DNA of 64,000 bases from Desmonostoc muscorum LEGE 12446 (lineage in GTDB: Bacteria; Cyanobacteriota; Cyanobacteriia; Cyanobacteriales; Nostocaceae). Positions 26,211 to 36,570 of the stretch are shown here, one piece after another. Below the pieces are notes generated by a model that made no database searches, was not told the DNA's origin, and saw only the letters and a list, made by a program, of their open reading frames with translations. Location of the stretch: positions 7,153,001 through 7,217,000 of the forward strand of contig NZ_JADEXS020000001.1 in assembly GCF_015207005.2 (NCBI RefSeq), in the 5' to 3' direction. Position 1 is the first letter of the stretch. Each line of letters opens with the position of its first letter. The translations under genes and the position numbers were made by a program.

Positions 26211-26558
26211 ATGAAATACACTTTTGATATTGTAGGAGTATCTCCACTTTTGCAGTTTTTTAATCACCAACAACAGATTTGGCAACAACCATCCCGCCTT
26301 GGCGTAGAATATTTGGGAATGCATACCTGTACACTAGATACATTTCTCAAATCTGTAGAATCAGTTCCACTACAGCGGGGTTGGAATCTGGATCAAATAG
26401 TAGATACAGTCATTCAGTTTTGGTTGAATAACTCAGATAGTATTCGTTATTGGAAAGTATGTTTAAGTAATGCTGGTAAAGATAATTTATTAGTGACCAG
26501 ATTGGCAGATATAACCGCTTTACAAGCTGAATTTGAATCCCTACTAGATAAAGAATAG
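26211..26558 (+). CDS. Conserved hypothetical protein, 115 aa
   Basis: A complete gene with a strong ribosome binding site (AGGAGG, seven bases before ATG). Sequence: MKYTFDIVGVSPLLQFFNHQ at the N terminus, then VEYLGMHTCTLDTFLKSVESV and a helical C-terminal half (LADITALQAEFESLLDKE). I recognise it as of a type seen in other Nostoc-like cyanobacteria but know no function. No signal peptide or membrane helix. The CIRCE-like operator upstream suggests heat-shock control, which would be the first clue to its role; a strong hairpin about 95 bp downstream would end the transcript. Confidence 0.7.
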   Translation: MKYTFDIVGVSPLLQFFNHQQQIWQQPSRLGVEYLGMHTCTLDTFLKSVESVPLQRGWNLDQIVDTVIQFWLNNSDSIRYWKVCLSNAGKDNLLVTRLADITALQAEFESLLDKE

Positions 26559-26652
26559 TCAAGAGATAGGGAAAAATAAATCTTGATCGACATTTAGGGG
26601 CAATGTCTGACAGGAATTCTTAGTTTCTGAGAAACTACTCTACCTACAATAT

Positions 26653-26689
26653 TAATAATCCTGACTTGCTAGATAAGTCGGGATTATTA
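26653..26689 (+). terminator. Strong stem-loop after the 115-aa gene
   Basis: TAATAATCCTGACTT (26653-26667) pairs with AAGTCGGGATTATTA (26675-26689) over 15 positions with one G-T pair and a seven-base loop. A short T-rich stretch (ATATTTTC) follows. Likely intrinsic terminator. Confidence 0.6.
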
Positions 26690-27130
26690 CATATTTTCAG
26701 GAAGATTTGTGATTTGACTGATTTTCAAAGGCTTTGACAAATTTGATTGATTTTATTGTCAAAACTATCCTCAGAGTCATCCTAAAATCTCTTCTAAGTA
26801 TTTAGGAAAAATTCATTTTTATAAATTTATGTGGTATTGTTTAAAATGCTCTCTATAATTTTATTACTGATACAGATTTTACTTACGTAGGTCGATCAAA
26901 ATCTTCCAGGGTTAATACTTGTTTTTCCTTCCACCTTGAGTATTGTTTGATTCTGGAAACAGTTGCAAATTCAAGCTTTTAAGCTTATAAATGCCTGGAA
27001 TTGAGAACTTAGGTTGTCTAAAATATTGCCCTAAGTATTGACAATTCATGAATAATCGAATAACAAGGTGGCAGCAGCTTAAAAAAAAAGCGTTAGTGCA
27101 TTCCTACCTAGAAACTAATTAACGCCCTTC
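26690..27130. other. AT-rich spacer, no gene seen
   Basis: About 440 bp without repeats or convincing open frames. Position 27079-27087 is an A run (nine A) shortly upstream of the next gene. A promoter for the 87-aa gene presumably lies here but no clear -10/-35 pair can be assigned. Confidence 0.5.
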
Positions 27131-27394
27131 ATGAAACTTCATACGGAAAAGATAATTATGTCAGAAAATACCGAATACAAAGCTTCTAAGTTAGGAAATC
27201 AGGCTATTGCGTACAAAGAGCGCCTAAACTCTTGGGCGATCGCTCGTTTACTTCCCGATGCCCAACGGGAAATTGTGGCTCGTTTCCGCAGTCGTTCTGA
27301 TGCAGAGGGCTATATACAGCACCTGCGTCAGGAGATCCCAAACGCTTCTTTCTTGATTGTCTTTGATTGTCAACGTGAAGAAGCTGTAATTTAA
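27131..27394 (+). CDS. Conserved hypothetical protein, 87 aa
   Basis: Not recognised by function. The protein is soluble, with a basic centre: WAIARLLPDAQREIVARFRSRSDAEGYIQHLRQEIPNASFLIVFD. The pattern (aligned beta strand at the end, helix with RSRSDAEGYIQ) looks like a small alpha/beta domain found as stand-alone proteins in Nostocales. ATG at 27158 (MSENTEYKAS) is an equally good start. It is a single gene; a short hairpin-like AATTACAGG...CAACTTTTGG region and a GGATGGAGATTTCCTCCATCC stem lie just after it (27419-27439), suitable as a terminator. Confidence 0.6.
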   Translation: MKLHTEKIIMSENTEYKASKLGNQAIAYKERLNSWAIARLLPDAQREIVARFRSRSDAEGYIQHLRQEIPNASFLIVFDCQREEAVI

Positions 27395-28014
27395 ATTACA
27401 GGTTTTTTTCAACTTTTGGATGGAGATTTCCTCCATCCGATAAAATTTTTGTTTTTCTGTGTGCGCTCTCTAGCTTGAAAATAAGGAGTAGGGAGTGGGG
27501 GTCAAATAATTTTGGATTTTAAATTTTGGATTTTGGATTAAAAGAAACCACACTGGGTGGGGGCTTGATAGCGCAGGGTTAGCGAGTCAGATGCTCCTGG
27601 GTCGCTAATACTACGAAATAATCTAAAATTTAAAATCTAAAATCTAAAATCTAAAATTGGCACGGTCAAGAGATTTTCCTATTAAAGTGCGATCGCTGCA
27701 AAAATACTGGCTCAAATGTCACAACTCTAGATTCCAATCCAGGCTTCACTTCAAAATTCTCTGGTTGGTAAACTCAAGAGGATAAGGAGATAATGGGAAG
27801 GCAGACAAGGGAAGCTCTATCTTTGATGGGGTTTTCCGCAAGTCCTCTCCCCATCTCTTTGTCCCCTTATCCCCTTATGGTGAAGGTTTTCGTTAAAAAT
27901 ACAAATATTCTACTTCCAAAAAATTCAGTAATTCTCCCCTTGCTATTGATATTTTAGATTACTTAAAAGTGAAAGTTAGTACAAAAAGCCCTGAAAGTGC
28001 TGGAGGGTTAATAA
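27395..28014. other. Spacer rich in short repeats
   Basis: 620 bp. After the GGATGGAGA/TCTCCATCC-type stem at 27419-27439 there is GGAGTAGGGAGTGGGGG at about 27486. At 27508-27660 two sets of 7-base ATTTTGG/AAAATCT units form an inverted repeat around GCGCAGGGTTAGCGAG. At 27778-27880 GAGGATAAGGAGATAATGGG faces CCCCATCTCTTTGTCCCCTT in inverted order. These are dispersed spacer repeats. TGGAGGG at 28001 is the ribosome binding site of the next gene. Confidence 0.6.
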
Positions 28015-31000
28015 GTGGTCAAACAGCACCGACGTGATTGGTTAAAAGCTGTGAAATTTTGCCGCGAAAGAAAATTCCTAGCACTGTTGCTAGGGATTTT
28101 ATTCTCAATTTCCGTAATCTTACTGTGGCAAAAACTCCCGTTGCCAATCACTGAGTCCTTAGCAGAATTTGCAATGATTACCGGGTTATTTGTTGCTGGG
28201 TTATTGGTTACCAGCACCGTGACATTATCAATTTATTTCGCCCTAGTAACGAAAGCCAGTAACCAAAAGATAGCAGCAATAAATCAGGAGTTAACTCAGA
28301 GAATTTTTGAACAACAACAGGTAGAAATTACCCTCCGCACCAATGAAAATCGTCTGCGGCAGCTGTTGGAAACTGTCAAAGTCATTCCTTGGGAATTAGA
28401 CTTGAAAACTGGGCGATTTATCTACGTTGGGTCGCAAGCGGTAAACTTACTAAATTATCCCATCGCCCAGTGGTACGAGGAAAACTTTTGGGTCAATCAT
28501 CTACATCCACACGACCGAGAAAAATCAGTTCGTTTTTGTCAACAGGCAACTGCTAGGTGCGAAAATCACGAATTAGAATACCGAATGCTAGCAAGCGACG
28601 GGCGAGTTGTTTGGCTGCGACACATTGTGACGGTAGTTCACGAAGCCGGAACTCCTACAATGCTCAGGGGATTTATGTTTGACATTACTGATTTGAAGCT
28701 GGTGGAAGAAACCTTGAGGCTCAGGGAGAGGGCGCTTGCTGCTACTAATAATGGAATTATTATTGCTGATGCCAGGCTTGCATATAATCCGGTTATTTAT
28801 GTCAACCCTGCCTTTGAGCGGATAACAGGTTATAGTACCACAGATGTGATTGGGCAGAACTGTAGATTTTTGCAAGGCACAGATACCGAACAACCAGCAC
28901 TCGAACAACTGCGGTCATCCATTAAAGCGGGAACAAGTTGTAAAGTGGTTCTCCGCAATTATCGCAAAGATGGCATGTTGTTTTGGAATGAATTGAGTAT
29001 TTCTCCTATCCATGATGAAAATGGCAAATTAAGTCACTTCATTGGCATTCAGACAGATATTAGCGATGTCTACGACGAACTTCGCTTACGCAAACTTGCC
29101 GAAGCCCGTCTGCGTCACCAAGCCCTCACCTTTGAAAACATGCACGATGGCGTGATGATCACAGATTTAACAGGAAGTATCATTGATTGGAATCCAGCTG
29201 CTGAAAGCATGTTTGGCTATACCAAAGCCGAGGTTTTAGGTAAAACTCCAAGTATTTTACATAAATCTGAAGAAGCCGCAGGATTAAGTGCCAAAGTTCT
29301 CCAAACAATCAACCAGCAAGGACGCTGGTCAGGAGAAATACATTTTATTCGCAAAGATGGTAGTGAGGGAATTTGCGAAACAACTGTAGCATCTTTACAG
29401 GATGAACAGGGACAAACTGTTGCCACTATTAGTGTCAATCACGACATTACCGAAAACAAACAAGCTAAAGAGGCATTGCAGAGGCAATTACATCGAACTT
29501 TATTACTCGAACAAATTACTCAAGAAATTCGTCAAAGTTTGGACACCAGCAAAATTTTTGAGACGGCTGCTACTCAAATTGGACAAGCATTTAGAGTCGA
29601 TCGCTGTTTAATTCATTCTTACATTAATGACTCCATTCCCCTAATTCCCCTAGTAGCAGAGTATAATGTGCCTCCCGGTCACTGCTCGATATCCAACTTG
29701 GAAGTTTTAATAACTAACAATCCCCATGCTGAGCAGATGATGGCACAAGAAAGTGCGATCGCCTCCCCAAATGTCTACGTTGATGCTTTACTTCAGGGGG
29801 CTGAGTCTACCTGCCAAGAAATCGGGCTGAAATCCATGCTCTGTGTCCGTACCTCTTATCAAGGAGAACCAAATGGTGCTATAATTCTTCACCAATGTAG
29901 CCATTTTCGCCAGTGGACACAAGACGAAATTGAATTAGTAGAAGCAGTGGCAGCTCAGTTGGGTATTGCTTTAGCACAAGCTCAATTACTAGAACAAGAA
30001 ACCCGCCAACGTCAAGAACTCACCTTGAAAAACTTTGCCTTGGAGCGAGCAAAACGCCAGGCAGAAGCCGCAAATCTAGCAAAAAGTGAGTTTTTGGCGA
30101 TGATGAGCCACGAAATTCGTACTCCCATGAATGCGGTTATTGCCATGACAGGTCTGCTGTTGGATACGGACCTGACGCCCCAACAACAAGACTTTGTGGA
30201 AACAGTCCGCAGTAGTGGAGATGCTTTGCTCACCATCATCAACGACATTCTAGATTTCTCCAAAATTGAATCGGGGAAGTTGGAATTAGAAGAACAGCCT
30301 TTTGATTTGAGAGCTTGTGTGGAACAGGCCATCTACCTTTTAGCCCCGAAAGCCGCCCAAAAAGATATCGAATTAGCTTACCTGATCGAGCCGCAAGTTC
30401 CCACTTACATCATCGGCGATTTAACACGTCTGCGCCAAGTCTTGATGAATCTGCTCAACAATGCCATCAAGTTTACTGAAAACGGAGAAGTGGTACTTTC
30501 TGTTGGACTAGGGACTGGGAATCGGGGATTGGGGACTGGCGATCGGGGATTGGGGACTGGGAACCGGGGATTGGGGACTGGGAATTTAACTCAAGAAACT
30601 TCTTCCCAATCCCCAGTCCCTAGTACCCAATCCCCAGTCCCTAGTACCCAGTCCCCAGTCCCTAGTACCCAGTCCCCAGTCCCTAGTACCCAGTCCCCAG
30701 TCCCTAGTACCCAATCCCCAGTCCCTAGTACCCAGTCCCCAGTCCCTAGTACCCAGTCCCCAGTACCCAGTCCCCAGTCCCCAGTCCCTAGTACCCAGTC
30801 CCCAGTCCCTAGTACCCAGTCCCCAGTCCCTAGTACCCAGTCCCCAGTCCCTAGTACCCAGTCCCCAGTCCCTAGTACCCAATCCCCAGTCCAAATTCAA
30901 TTTGCCATCAAAGATACAGGTATTGGCATTGCACCAGAAAAAATAGAACGGTTATTTCAACCCTTTACTCAGGGTGATGCTTCCATGACTAGACGATATG

Positions 31001-32472
31001 GCGGTACAGGACTGGGACTGGTAATTAGCAAGCGGCTCAGTCAGATGATGGGCGGTACCCTTTGGGTAGAAAGTCAGGGGTTTGTTGGTGGCGATCCCGG
31101 CTCCACATGGAAAAGTAAAAAATTATCATCTTCTTACCTTTCCCAAGGTTCAACATTCTACTTCACCATTAAAGCCCAAGTAGCTGCTATGGCAGAACAA
31201 GCTGAATTTAGCAGTTTGCTAGTGCAGCTGGCCCGAAAGCGGCTGTTGATTGTAGATGACAATCTCACCAACCGCACAATTGTTAGCTTGCAAGCAGAGT
31301 CTTGGAAGATGCAAACTTATGCTGCCAAATCTGGTAAAGAAGCTTTAGCTCAACTTGCTCAGGGAGCGCAGTTTGATATTGCCATTTTGGATATGCAGAT
31401 GCCAGAAATGGATGGTCTCACCCTGGCTCGTCAAATCCGCAAGCAATCTGGCTTTTCAAATCTGCCTTTGGTGATGCTGACCCCTTTGGGTAAACTAGAA
31501 ACCTCCCTCGATTTTGGTGATGTGCAGTTTGCTGCCTCTTTGAGCAAACCAATTAAACAGTCTCAACTCTACGATGTTTTTACCCGTGTTTTGGGTAATC
31601 AGCCGATTCGGGCTAGTATTTCTCATTCTCATTCTCCCTTGGTCGATCCGCATTTGGCACATCGATCGCCACTGCGGATTCTTTTAGCAGAGGACACGGT
31701 TGTTAATCAGAAAGTTGCTCTATTAATGCTACAAAAAATGAGTTATCAGGCAGATGTAGTAACCAATGGGCTAGAAGTGTTGAAAGCTTTGCAAAAACAG
31801 CCCTATGACGTAGTGTTAATGGATATCCACATGCCCGAAATGGATGGGTTGGAAGCAACTCGGAGAATTTGTCAACAATGGGAAGTTGGTTTTCGTCCCT
31901 ATATCATTGCGATCACTGCTAATGCCATGCGGGGCGATCGCGAAGCTTGTCTGGCTGCTGGGATGAATGACTACATTAGTAAACCTGTTCAGCTGGAAGA
32001 GTTAGCCCAAGCACTCAGCAAATGCCCACCTCAAAGAAGTAAACAAGACCTGGTAATGTCTGGGGAATTGCAACCTCCGGCCAATATCCTCCAGGAAAAC
32101 CCAAACCCGACATTCTATAGTGCCAATATTGATGCCAAAACTCTCAAATCCTTGCGGAATATACTCAGAGGAGATCGTGCTGCATTTGCAGAACTAATTG
32201 AGTGTTATCTTACAGAAACTCCCAGACTGGTACAAAATATCAGCACAGCGATCGCTACTGAAGATGCCCAGACTCTATGGAAGACAGCACACCAACTCAA
32301 ATCCAGTAGCGCCTCTGTAGGGGCGATGACCCTGGCGCAACTTTGCAGGCAATTAGAAGCACAAGGACGGAGCAACAAATTACAAACCAGCCTAGACGCC
32401 ATATCACAACTACACCAAGAATATGAACAAGTTAAAACTGCCTTACAAAAAGAACTTGCCAAGGAAGCATAA
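28015..32472 (+). CDS. Membrane-anchored LOV/PAS/GAF hybrid histidine kinase with two receivers and Hpt
   Basis: 1485 aa from a GTG with GGAGG seven bases upstream. Two membrane helices (~21-40 and 54-78), PAS (~112-228), a LOV-type PAS (~238-350) with GQNCRFLQG, where C283 sits at the flavin-adduct position, a third PAS (~366-485), GAF (~498-655), HisKA ([14 protein letters not shown]699), HATPase (N box [15 protein letters not shown] to GGTGLGL), receiver 1 ([15 protein letters not shown]), receiver 2 ([15 protein letters not shown]) and a C-terminal Hpt ([13 protein letters not shown]). Residues ~831-967 are an in-frame repeat insertion between the N and G1 boxes. The stop overlaps the following cyclase start (TAATG), so blue light may feed into c-di-GMP signalling; that link is inferred. 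Confidence 0.92.
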   Translation: MVKQHRRDWLKAVKFCRERKFLALLLGILFSISVILLWQKLPLPITESLAEFAMITGLFVAGLLVTSTVTLSIYFALVTKASNQKIAAINQELTQRIFEQQQVEITLRTNENRLRQLLETVKVIPWELDLKTGRFIYVGSQAVNLLNYPIAQWYEENFWVNHLHPHDREKSVRFCQQATARCENHELEYRMLASDGRVVWLRHIVTVVHEAGTPTMLRGFMFDITDLKLVEETLRLRERALAATNNGIIIADARLAYNPVIYVNPAFERITGYSTTDVIGQNCRFLQGTDTEQPALEQLRSSIKAGTSCKVVLRNYRKDGMLFWNELSISPIHDENGKLSHFIGIQTDISDVYDELRLRKLAEARLRHQALTFENMHDGVMITDLTGSIIDWNPAAESMFGYTKAEVLGKTPSILHKSEEAAGLSAKVLQTINQQGRWSGEIHFIRKDGSEGICETTVASLQDEQGQTVATISVNHDITENKQAKEALQRQLHRTLLLEQITQEIRQSLDTSKIFETAATQIGQAFRVDRCLIHSYINDSIPLIPLVAEYNVPPGHCSISNLEVLITNNPHAEQMMAQESAIASPNVYVDALLQGAESTCQEIGLKSMLCVRTSYQGEPNGAIILHQCSHFRQWTQDEIELVEAVAAQLGIALAQAQLLEQETRQRQELTLKNFALERAKRQAEAANLAKSEFLAMMSHEIRTPMNAVIAMTGLLLDTDLTPQQQDFVETVRSSGDALLTIINDILDFSKIESGKLELEEQPFDLRACVEQAIYLLAPKAAQKDIELAYLIEPQVPTYIIGDLTRLRQVLMNLLNNAIKFTENGEVVLSVGLGTGNRGLGTGDRGLGTGNRGLGTGNLTQETSSQSPVPSTQSPVPSTQSPVPSTQSPVPSTQSPVPSTQSPVPSTQSPVPSTQSPVPSPQSPVPSTQSPVPSTQSPVPSTQSPVPSTQSPVPSTQSPVQIQFAIKDTGIGIAPEKIERLFQPFTQGDASMTRRYGGTGLGLVISKRLSQMMGGTLWVESQGFVGGDPGSTWKSKKLSSSYLSQGSTFYFTIKAQVAAMAEQAEFSSLLVQLARKRLLIVDDNLTNRTIVSLQAESWKMQTYAAKSGKEALAQLAQGAQFDIAILDMQMPEMDGLTLARQIRKQSGFSNLPLVMLTPLGKLETSLDFGDVQFAASLSKPIKQSQLYDVFTRVLGNQPIRASISHSHSPLVDPHLAHRSPLRILLAEDTVVNQKVALLMLQKMSYQADVVTNGLEVLKALQKQPYDVVLMDIHMPEMDGLEATRRICQQWEVGFRPYIIAITANAMRGDREACLAAGMNDYISKPVQLEELAQALSKCPPQRSKQDLVMSGELQPPANILQENPNPTFYSANIDAKTLKSLRNILRGDRAAFAELIECYLTETPRLVQNISTAIATEDAQTLWKTAHQLKSSSASVGAMTLAQLCRQLEAQGRSNKLQTSLDAISQLHQEYEQVKTALQKELAKEA
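30508..30893. repeat. In-frame heptamer/21-bp repeat array inside the kinase ATPase domain
   Basis: The left part has G-rich units (GGGACTGGGAATCGGGGATT, encoding GLGTGNR) and the right part about 13 C-rich units of 21 bp (CAGTCCCCAGTCCCTAGTAC plus C, encoding QSPVPST). 21 bp equals three CCCCAGT-type heptamers, so copy changes by whole units preserve the frame. The two halves are complementary, giving a large imperfect hairpin with ends near TTGGACT. The heptamers are of the CCCCART class known from heterocystous cyanobacteria. Confidence 0.9.
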
Positions 32473-33428
32473 TGAAAGCCACCCCTCAAGAAAGCCAATC
32501 ATTAGTTTTAATTGTTGATGATGAACCGTTTATCCGCATGATCTTACGCAATTTCTTGGAGCGGGAAGCGTATCAAATAGTGGAAGCTAAAAATGGCATA
32601 GAGGCTTTAACTGTGTTTAAGCAACTCCACCCAGACATAGTACTCCTTGATGCCATGATGCCCGACATGGATGGGTTTGAGTGTTGTACTCAGTTGCAAA
32701 TTCTTGATTCTAGTAAATACACTCCAGTATTAATGATTACAGGACTTGAGGATGAAGAGTCAGTTGACCGTGCATTTGAAGTAGGGGCAATGGACTATGT
32801 TACCAAACCGATTCACTGGCCAGTTTTGCGACAACGGGTAAAACGCTTAATTCAACAATCTCAGTTACAACAAAAACTCGAAGCTGTGAATCTGGAATTG
32901 CAGCGATTAGTTAGTATCGACGGATTAACTGAAGTCGCAAACCGCCGGGGGTTTGAAGAGTATTTTTACCAAGAGTGGCAGCGGATGAAACGAGAACAAC
33001 GCCCACTTTCTCTGATTCTTTGCGATGTTGATTTCTTCAAATCATATAACGATACTTACGGGCATCGAGTAGGCGATCGCTGTCTCATCAAAATTGCTCA
33101 AGCCATCAAAGATATTATCAAACGTCCTGGAGATTTAGTTGCTCGTTATGGTGGCGAAGAATTTGCCATAATTTTACCTAATACAGACATCCAAGGGGCG
33201 ACTCATGTTGCCGAAAAAATTTGCGATGCTGTCCGGACATTGGCAATTCCTCATCAGAATTCACAAGTTAGTCCTTATGTAACCCTGAGTGCCGGGTTTA
33301 CCACAGAAATTCCTCAAACAAATTCTGACTTGGAAGAAATGATTGCCGCAGCAGATCGGGCATTGTATCAAGCAAAAACAGCAGGACGCGATCGCTTTGT
33401 CCAAAACATCCTAGCTACCCAAAAGTGA
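32472..33428 (+). CDS. PleD-like response regulator diguanylate cyclase (Rec-GGDEF)
   Basis: 318 aa. Receiver (11-128) with D60 as phospho-acceptor in IVLLDAMMP and K112. A short coiled linker leads to a GGDEF domain (~145-312) with intact GGEEF (227-231), substrate residues in CDVDFFKSYNDTYGHRVGD, and an I-site RPGD (218-221) exactly five residues before the active site, implying product inhibition. It should make cyclic di-GMP from two GTP when phosphorylated. The start overlaps the stop of the LOV hybrid kinase by one base, so the two are translationally coupled and probably form one pathway. Confidence 0.93.
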   Translation: MKATPQESQSLVLIVDDEPFIRMILRNFLEREAYQIVEAKNGIEALTVFKQLHPDIVLLDAMMPDMDGFECCTQLQILDSSKYTPVLMITGLEDEESVDRAFEVGAMDYVTKPIHWPVLRQRVKRLIQQSQLQQKLEAVNLELQRLVSIDGLTEVANRRGFEEYFYQEWQRMKREQRPLSLILCDVDFFKSYNDTYGHRVGDRCLIKIAQAIKDIIKRPGDLVARYGGEEFAIILPNTDIQGATHVAEKICDAVRTLAIPHQNSQVSPYVTLSAGFTTEIPQTNSDLEEMIAAADRALYQAKTAGRDRFVQNILATQK

Positions 33429-33465
33429 CGAACTGCAAACATACAGCAGAATTCTGCTGTAATAC

Positions 33466-34215
33466 CTAATCCCCAATCCCTTTGACACACTCAATACCAA
33501 TTATGGGCACATAGTCAATAAAATTCTGCCAAAACTCTTCACCAAATTCCTCTAACCCTTGAGGAGAAACTATTGGTTTTTGCCAGCGAACCTCTTGGAA
33601 ACCAACACTTTGGAACGCCCATTCATGAGTTTCTGTACTGAGGTAATAGTTATCAAAGCTGAATTTTTGCTCATTAGCAGAAATTGTATATGTTATCGGC
33701 GTGCCTTCTATTAATGGTGAGTTTATGCTTTTGATAAATCCATATTTTTTGGTTGCGAGATAGGACGCAGGAGGTTGAGAGCTATTATTATTGATGGTGA
33801 CAAAACGACCACCTGGTTTCAGGTTGATAAATATGCTCTGACACATTTTGAGTAGTTGTTCTCTCGTTTGAGCATAATTTAGGAGAAAGGATGCCACCAC
33901 CAGATCAAAGCTACCAATTTTACCGAGTTCGAGTACATCACCAAGGATATATTCAATATCTTGGGGTTCTCTGGCTTCTTCTTCTCTTGCCAGTGCAATC
34001 ATTTTTTCAGAAATTTCTACCCCTATCACCTTTGCTGCACCTTGGAGTTTGAATTGTCTGGTGTAAAATCCTTCTCCGCAAGCCAAATCGAGGAGTGATT
34101 TGCCAACCAAATCGCCAAGCAAATTAAAGTATGTATATGCCTCAATATGCAGACGAAAGGGCAATTGTTTGGATTTTTTATATTGCTCGGCTATGGAGTC
34201 ATAGTAGGCTGTCAT
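33466..34215 (-). CDS. Class I SAM-dependent methyltransferase
   Basis: 249 aa. Methyltransferase_11/25-like domain: motif I LLDLACGEGFYTRQF (S-adenosylmethionine binding), motif II acidic residue after IGVEIS, EYILGDVLELGKIGSFDLVVASFLLNYA (motif IV), LKPGGRFVTINNN (motif post-IV). The C-terminal part (LSTETHEWAFQSVGFQEVRW) forms the usual lid strands. The substrate is not evident; the family includes small-molecule methylases of ubiquinone-like and toxoflavin type. Convergent with the diguanylate cyclase gene, 37 bp apart, so a terminator must lie within or between them. Confidence 0.85.
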   Translation of the reverse strand: MTAYYDSIAEQYKKSKQLPFRLHIEAYTYFNLLGDLVGKSLLDLACGEGFYTRQFKLQGAAKVIGVEISEKMIALAREEEAREPQDIEYILGDVLELGKIGSFDLVVASFLLNYAQTREQLLKMCQSIFINLKPGGRFVTINNNSSQPPASYLATKKYGFIKSINSPLIEGTPITYTISANEQKFSFDNYYLSTETHEWAFQSVGFQEVRWQKPIVSPQGLEEFGEEFWQNFIDYVPIIGIECVKGIGD

Positions 34216-34330
34216 TGCTATTTACTCGATACAAAAAATACCTAGATCAATTAGCTTTTTGTCTTGGTTTGTGTGTCCAAGGAAGCAAATAATAATTCCC
34301 TGTTTTCAGGTTACTATGGGCAGAGTAAAT

Positions 34331-34711
34331 TTACGACGATCGCCAACCCAATGCTTCACTGATTTGTGCTGCTAGTTTCAGAGGACGAAAAGGCTTGGCA
34401 AAGACAGCAGTTACATCTAAGCCTGTAAAGCTATCTCGATCCGCATCCTGGACTTTAGCAGTTAGTAAAATTACGGGAATTGACTGAGTGACGGGGTTAG
34501 CCTTGAGTTGTTGCAGGGTGGCACGCCCATCCATATCAGGCATCATCATATCTAGTAGAATAACATCAAGTTTAAAGTTGGCAGCTACATTCAACGCTTC
34601 CCGACCAGAACAAGCAGTCAACACGTTCCAACCAGCACCCATTTCTAATCCCAGTTTGGCGATCGCCTGCACATCTTCTTCATCATCAACAATCAAGATA
34701 CTTCTATTCAT
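34331..34711 (-). CDS. Single-domain CheY-like response regulator
   Basis: 126 aa, nothing but a receiver: acidic pocket LIVDDEED, phospho-acceptor D54 in VILLDMMMPDMDG, T85 and K106 (FAKPF). Without an output domain it should act by protein contact or as a phosphate shuttle. It follows the Rec-PAS kinase gene in the same direction after about 105 bp and is a natural partner for it. Confidence 0.92.
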   Translation of the reverse strand: MNRSILIVDDEEDVQAIAKLGLEMGAGWNVLTACSGREALNVAANFKLDVILLDMMMPDMDGRATLQQLKANPVTQSIPVILLTAKVQDADRDSFTGLDVTAVFAKPFRPLKLAAQISEALGWRSS

Positions 34712-34816
34712 AGTGTCACTTTCACATCATAGGTGATGCTGGTTGGCTTGATCGGTCTGCAATTATTCTAAAATGCGATCGGGGAAAAGTCGGGGAAATT
34801 AGCTAGATAAAAGCTG

Positions 34817-36367
34817 CTATGTAGAGCTAGTTAAAGGTAACAACACATAAAATGTGCTACCTTCACCTAAAATGCTCTGAACCCAGATTTTACCGTTATG
34901 TTGTTGCACAATATTCCGACAAATGGCAAGTCCTAAACCTGTTCCTCCTTTGTTACGGGAATCAGATGCATCTACTTGCTGAAAACGCTCGAAGATAATT
35001 TGTAATTTATCTTCAGGAATTCCTCGTCCTTCATCTTGGATTGTAATTAAAACATAGTTGGGTGAGGAAGTCAGGGAATGCTGATTTTCTTGGGACTCAA
35101 CGGTTTTATATTCTGAGAGGATAGCACCAATCCACACGCGATCGCCTGGTTCAGAAAATTTGATAGCATTACTGAGTAAATTTGTCAATGTTTGTAGCAG
35201 GCGATCGGCATCTGCCCAAAGTTCAATTGTCAAAGGATTAAGAATTAGTTGGACTTGTAATTTATCTGCCATTGCTTGCATTGCTTCCGTTGCCGTAATT
35301 AGCAAGTCGGCGACATTGCACTTGGCTTGTCGCATGAAGATTTTGCCCGATTTCATCCGCTCTAAATCGAGAATATCGTTCACTAAACGTATCAGGCGTT
35401 CAGTATTAGTTGTCGCAATGCTCAGGACTTTTTGTCCTTGTTGGGTGAGAGTTCCTAGTTGTCCTGAACCCAACAAATCTAATGCTCCCATTGTGGAAGT
35501 TAAAGGTGTACGCAATTCATGACTGACTAAAGAGATAAACTCGTTTTCTAGGCGTTTGCGTTCGGTGATGTCATTGACAATTAATAAAGCACACGGTACT
35601 CCGGCTAGGTCAATTAATTCGATAGATATTAGTATAATTTTGACTTCACCAGACTTAGTAGAAAATTCCAATTCTTGATTGTAAAGCGAGCCAGTTTTGG
35701 GCAGAAGTTGAATTTTCTGGGCGAATGCTACTGTATTTTTACCCAAATCAAGTTCAGTGGCAGTGTGTCCAATAACTTCCTCTAAAGAATAGCCACTGAT
35801 CCTTAAGAAACTGGGATTGACATCAAGAAAACGAGCTTCGGAAACTGTGGCGATCGCAATTGGGTTGGGGCTAGAGCGAAAAACCTTAGTAAACTTCTCT
35901 TCTGCTTTAGTGCGATTGTCAATTTCCTGCTGCAACTGCTGATTTTGGGCTTGGAGTTGTTGTTGCAATTGCCGAATCGTCAAGTGATTTTCAATGCGTG
36001 CTAAAACCTCTTCTAGTTGAAAAGGCTTAGTGATATAGTCTACCCCGCCAACTGCAAAAGCTTTTATTTTATCTAGCACATCACCCAAAGCGCTGATAAA
36101 AATTACCGGGATTTCACGAGTGCGATCGTTTGCCTTCAAATTTTGACAGACTTCATAGCCATTCATCTCAGGCATATTCACATCCAACAAAATCAAGTCA
36201 GGAGGAACTGCATTTGCTCCTCGTAATCCCGTAGAACCTTTAGTTACACTCCTAACTTTATACCCCTGTTCCGTCAGCATGGCAGATAGGAGGTTCAGGT
36301 TTTCTGGTGTGTCATCAATTACCAAAATGTCAGCTTTGGGGAATTTGAGTGACTCGTTAAGCATCAC
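34817..36367 (-). CDS. Hybrid histidine kinase, Rec-PAS-HisKA-HATPase
   Basis: 516 aa. N-terminal receiver (11-130; D18/D19, D62, K114), a Gln-rich coiled coil (132-155), PAS (~158-270), HisKA with FISLVSHELRTPLTST (H283) and HATPase with LTNLLSNAIKFS (N), DEGRGIPEDKL (G1), FERFQQVDASDSRNKGGTGLGLAI (F/G2) and GSTFYVLLPL. Cytosolic: no membrane helix. The receiver in front suggests that it is itself regulated by an upstream kinase. The N-to-G1 loop is of ordinary length and free of heptamer repeats, unlike the two larger kinases in the window. Probable partner: the CheY-like protein downstream. Confidence 0.92.
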   Translation of the reverse strand: MMLNESLKFPKADILVIDDTPENLNLLSAMLTEQGYKVRSVTKGSTGLRGANAVPPDLILLDVNMPEMNGYEVCQNLKANDRTREIPVIFISALGDVLDKIKAFAVGGVDYITKPFQLEEVLARIENHLTIRQLQQQLQAQNQQLQQEIDNRTKAEEKFTKVFRSSPNPIAIATVSEARFLDVNPSFLRISGYSLEEVIGHTATELDLGKNTVAFAQKIQLLPKTGSLYNQELEFSTKSGEVKIILISIELIDLAGVPCALLIVNDITERKRLENEFISLVSHELRTPLTSTMGALDLLGSGQLGTLTQQGQKVLSIATTNTERLIRLVNDILDLERMKSGKIFMRQAKCNVADLLITATEAMQAMADKLQVQLILNPLTIELWADADRLLQTLTNLLSNAIKFSEPGDRVWIGAILSEYKTVESQENQHSLTSSPNYVLITIQDEGRGIPEDKLQIIFERFQQVDASDSRNKGGTGLGLAICRNIVQQHNGKIWVQSILGEGSTFYVLLPLTSST

Positions 36368-36570
36368 AATATCGACTTTAGCCAGAATAGGTTACTCATT
36401 ATTCCTAGAAATTTTCACGTTAGTTCAGTTTCTTAATAATCAGTTACAAAAAAAATACCAATTACCCGATTATTTCCCCTACTTCTCCCCGATTGATCAC
36501 TAATCTAATAAACATTAAATCAAGTTTGTAGCTCACCTTTACTAAATTACACAACTAAGGAGTAACTTAT

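Noticed and set aside
30600..30890. Possible CRISPR-like repeat array
   Set aside because: 21-bp tandem units without spacers, inside and in frame with a kinase gene.
30586..30900. 104-codon - strand frame reading GLGTRDW repeats
   Set aside because: Translation of the heptamer array on the opposite strand; no gene.
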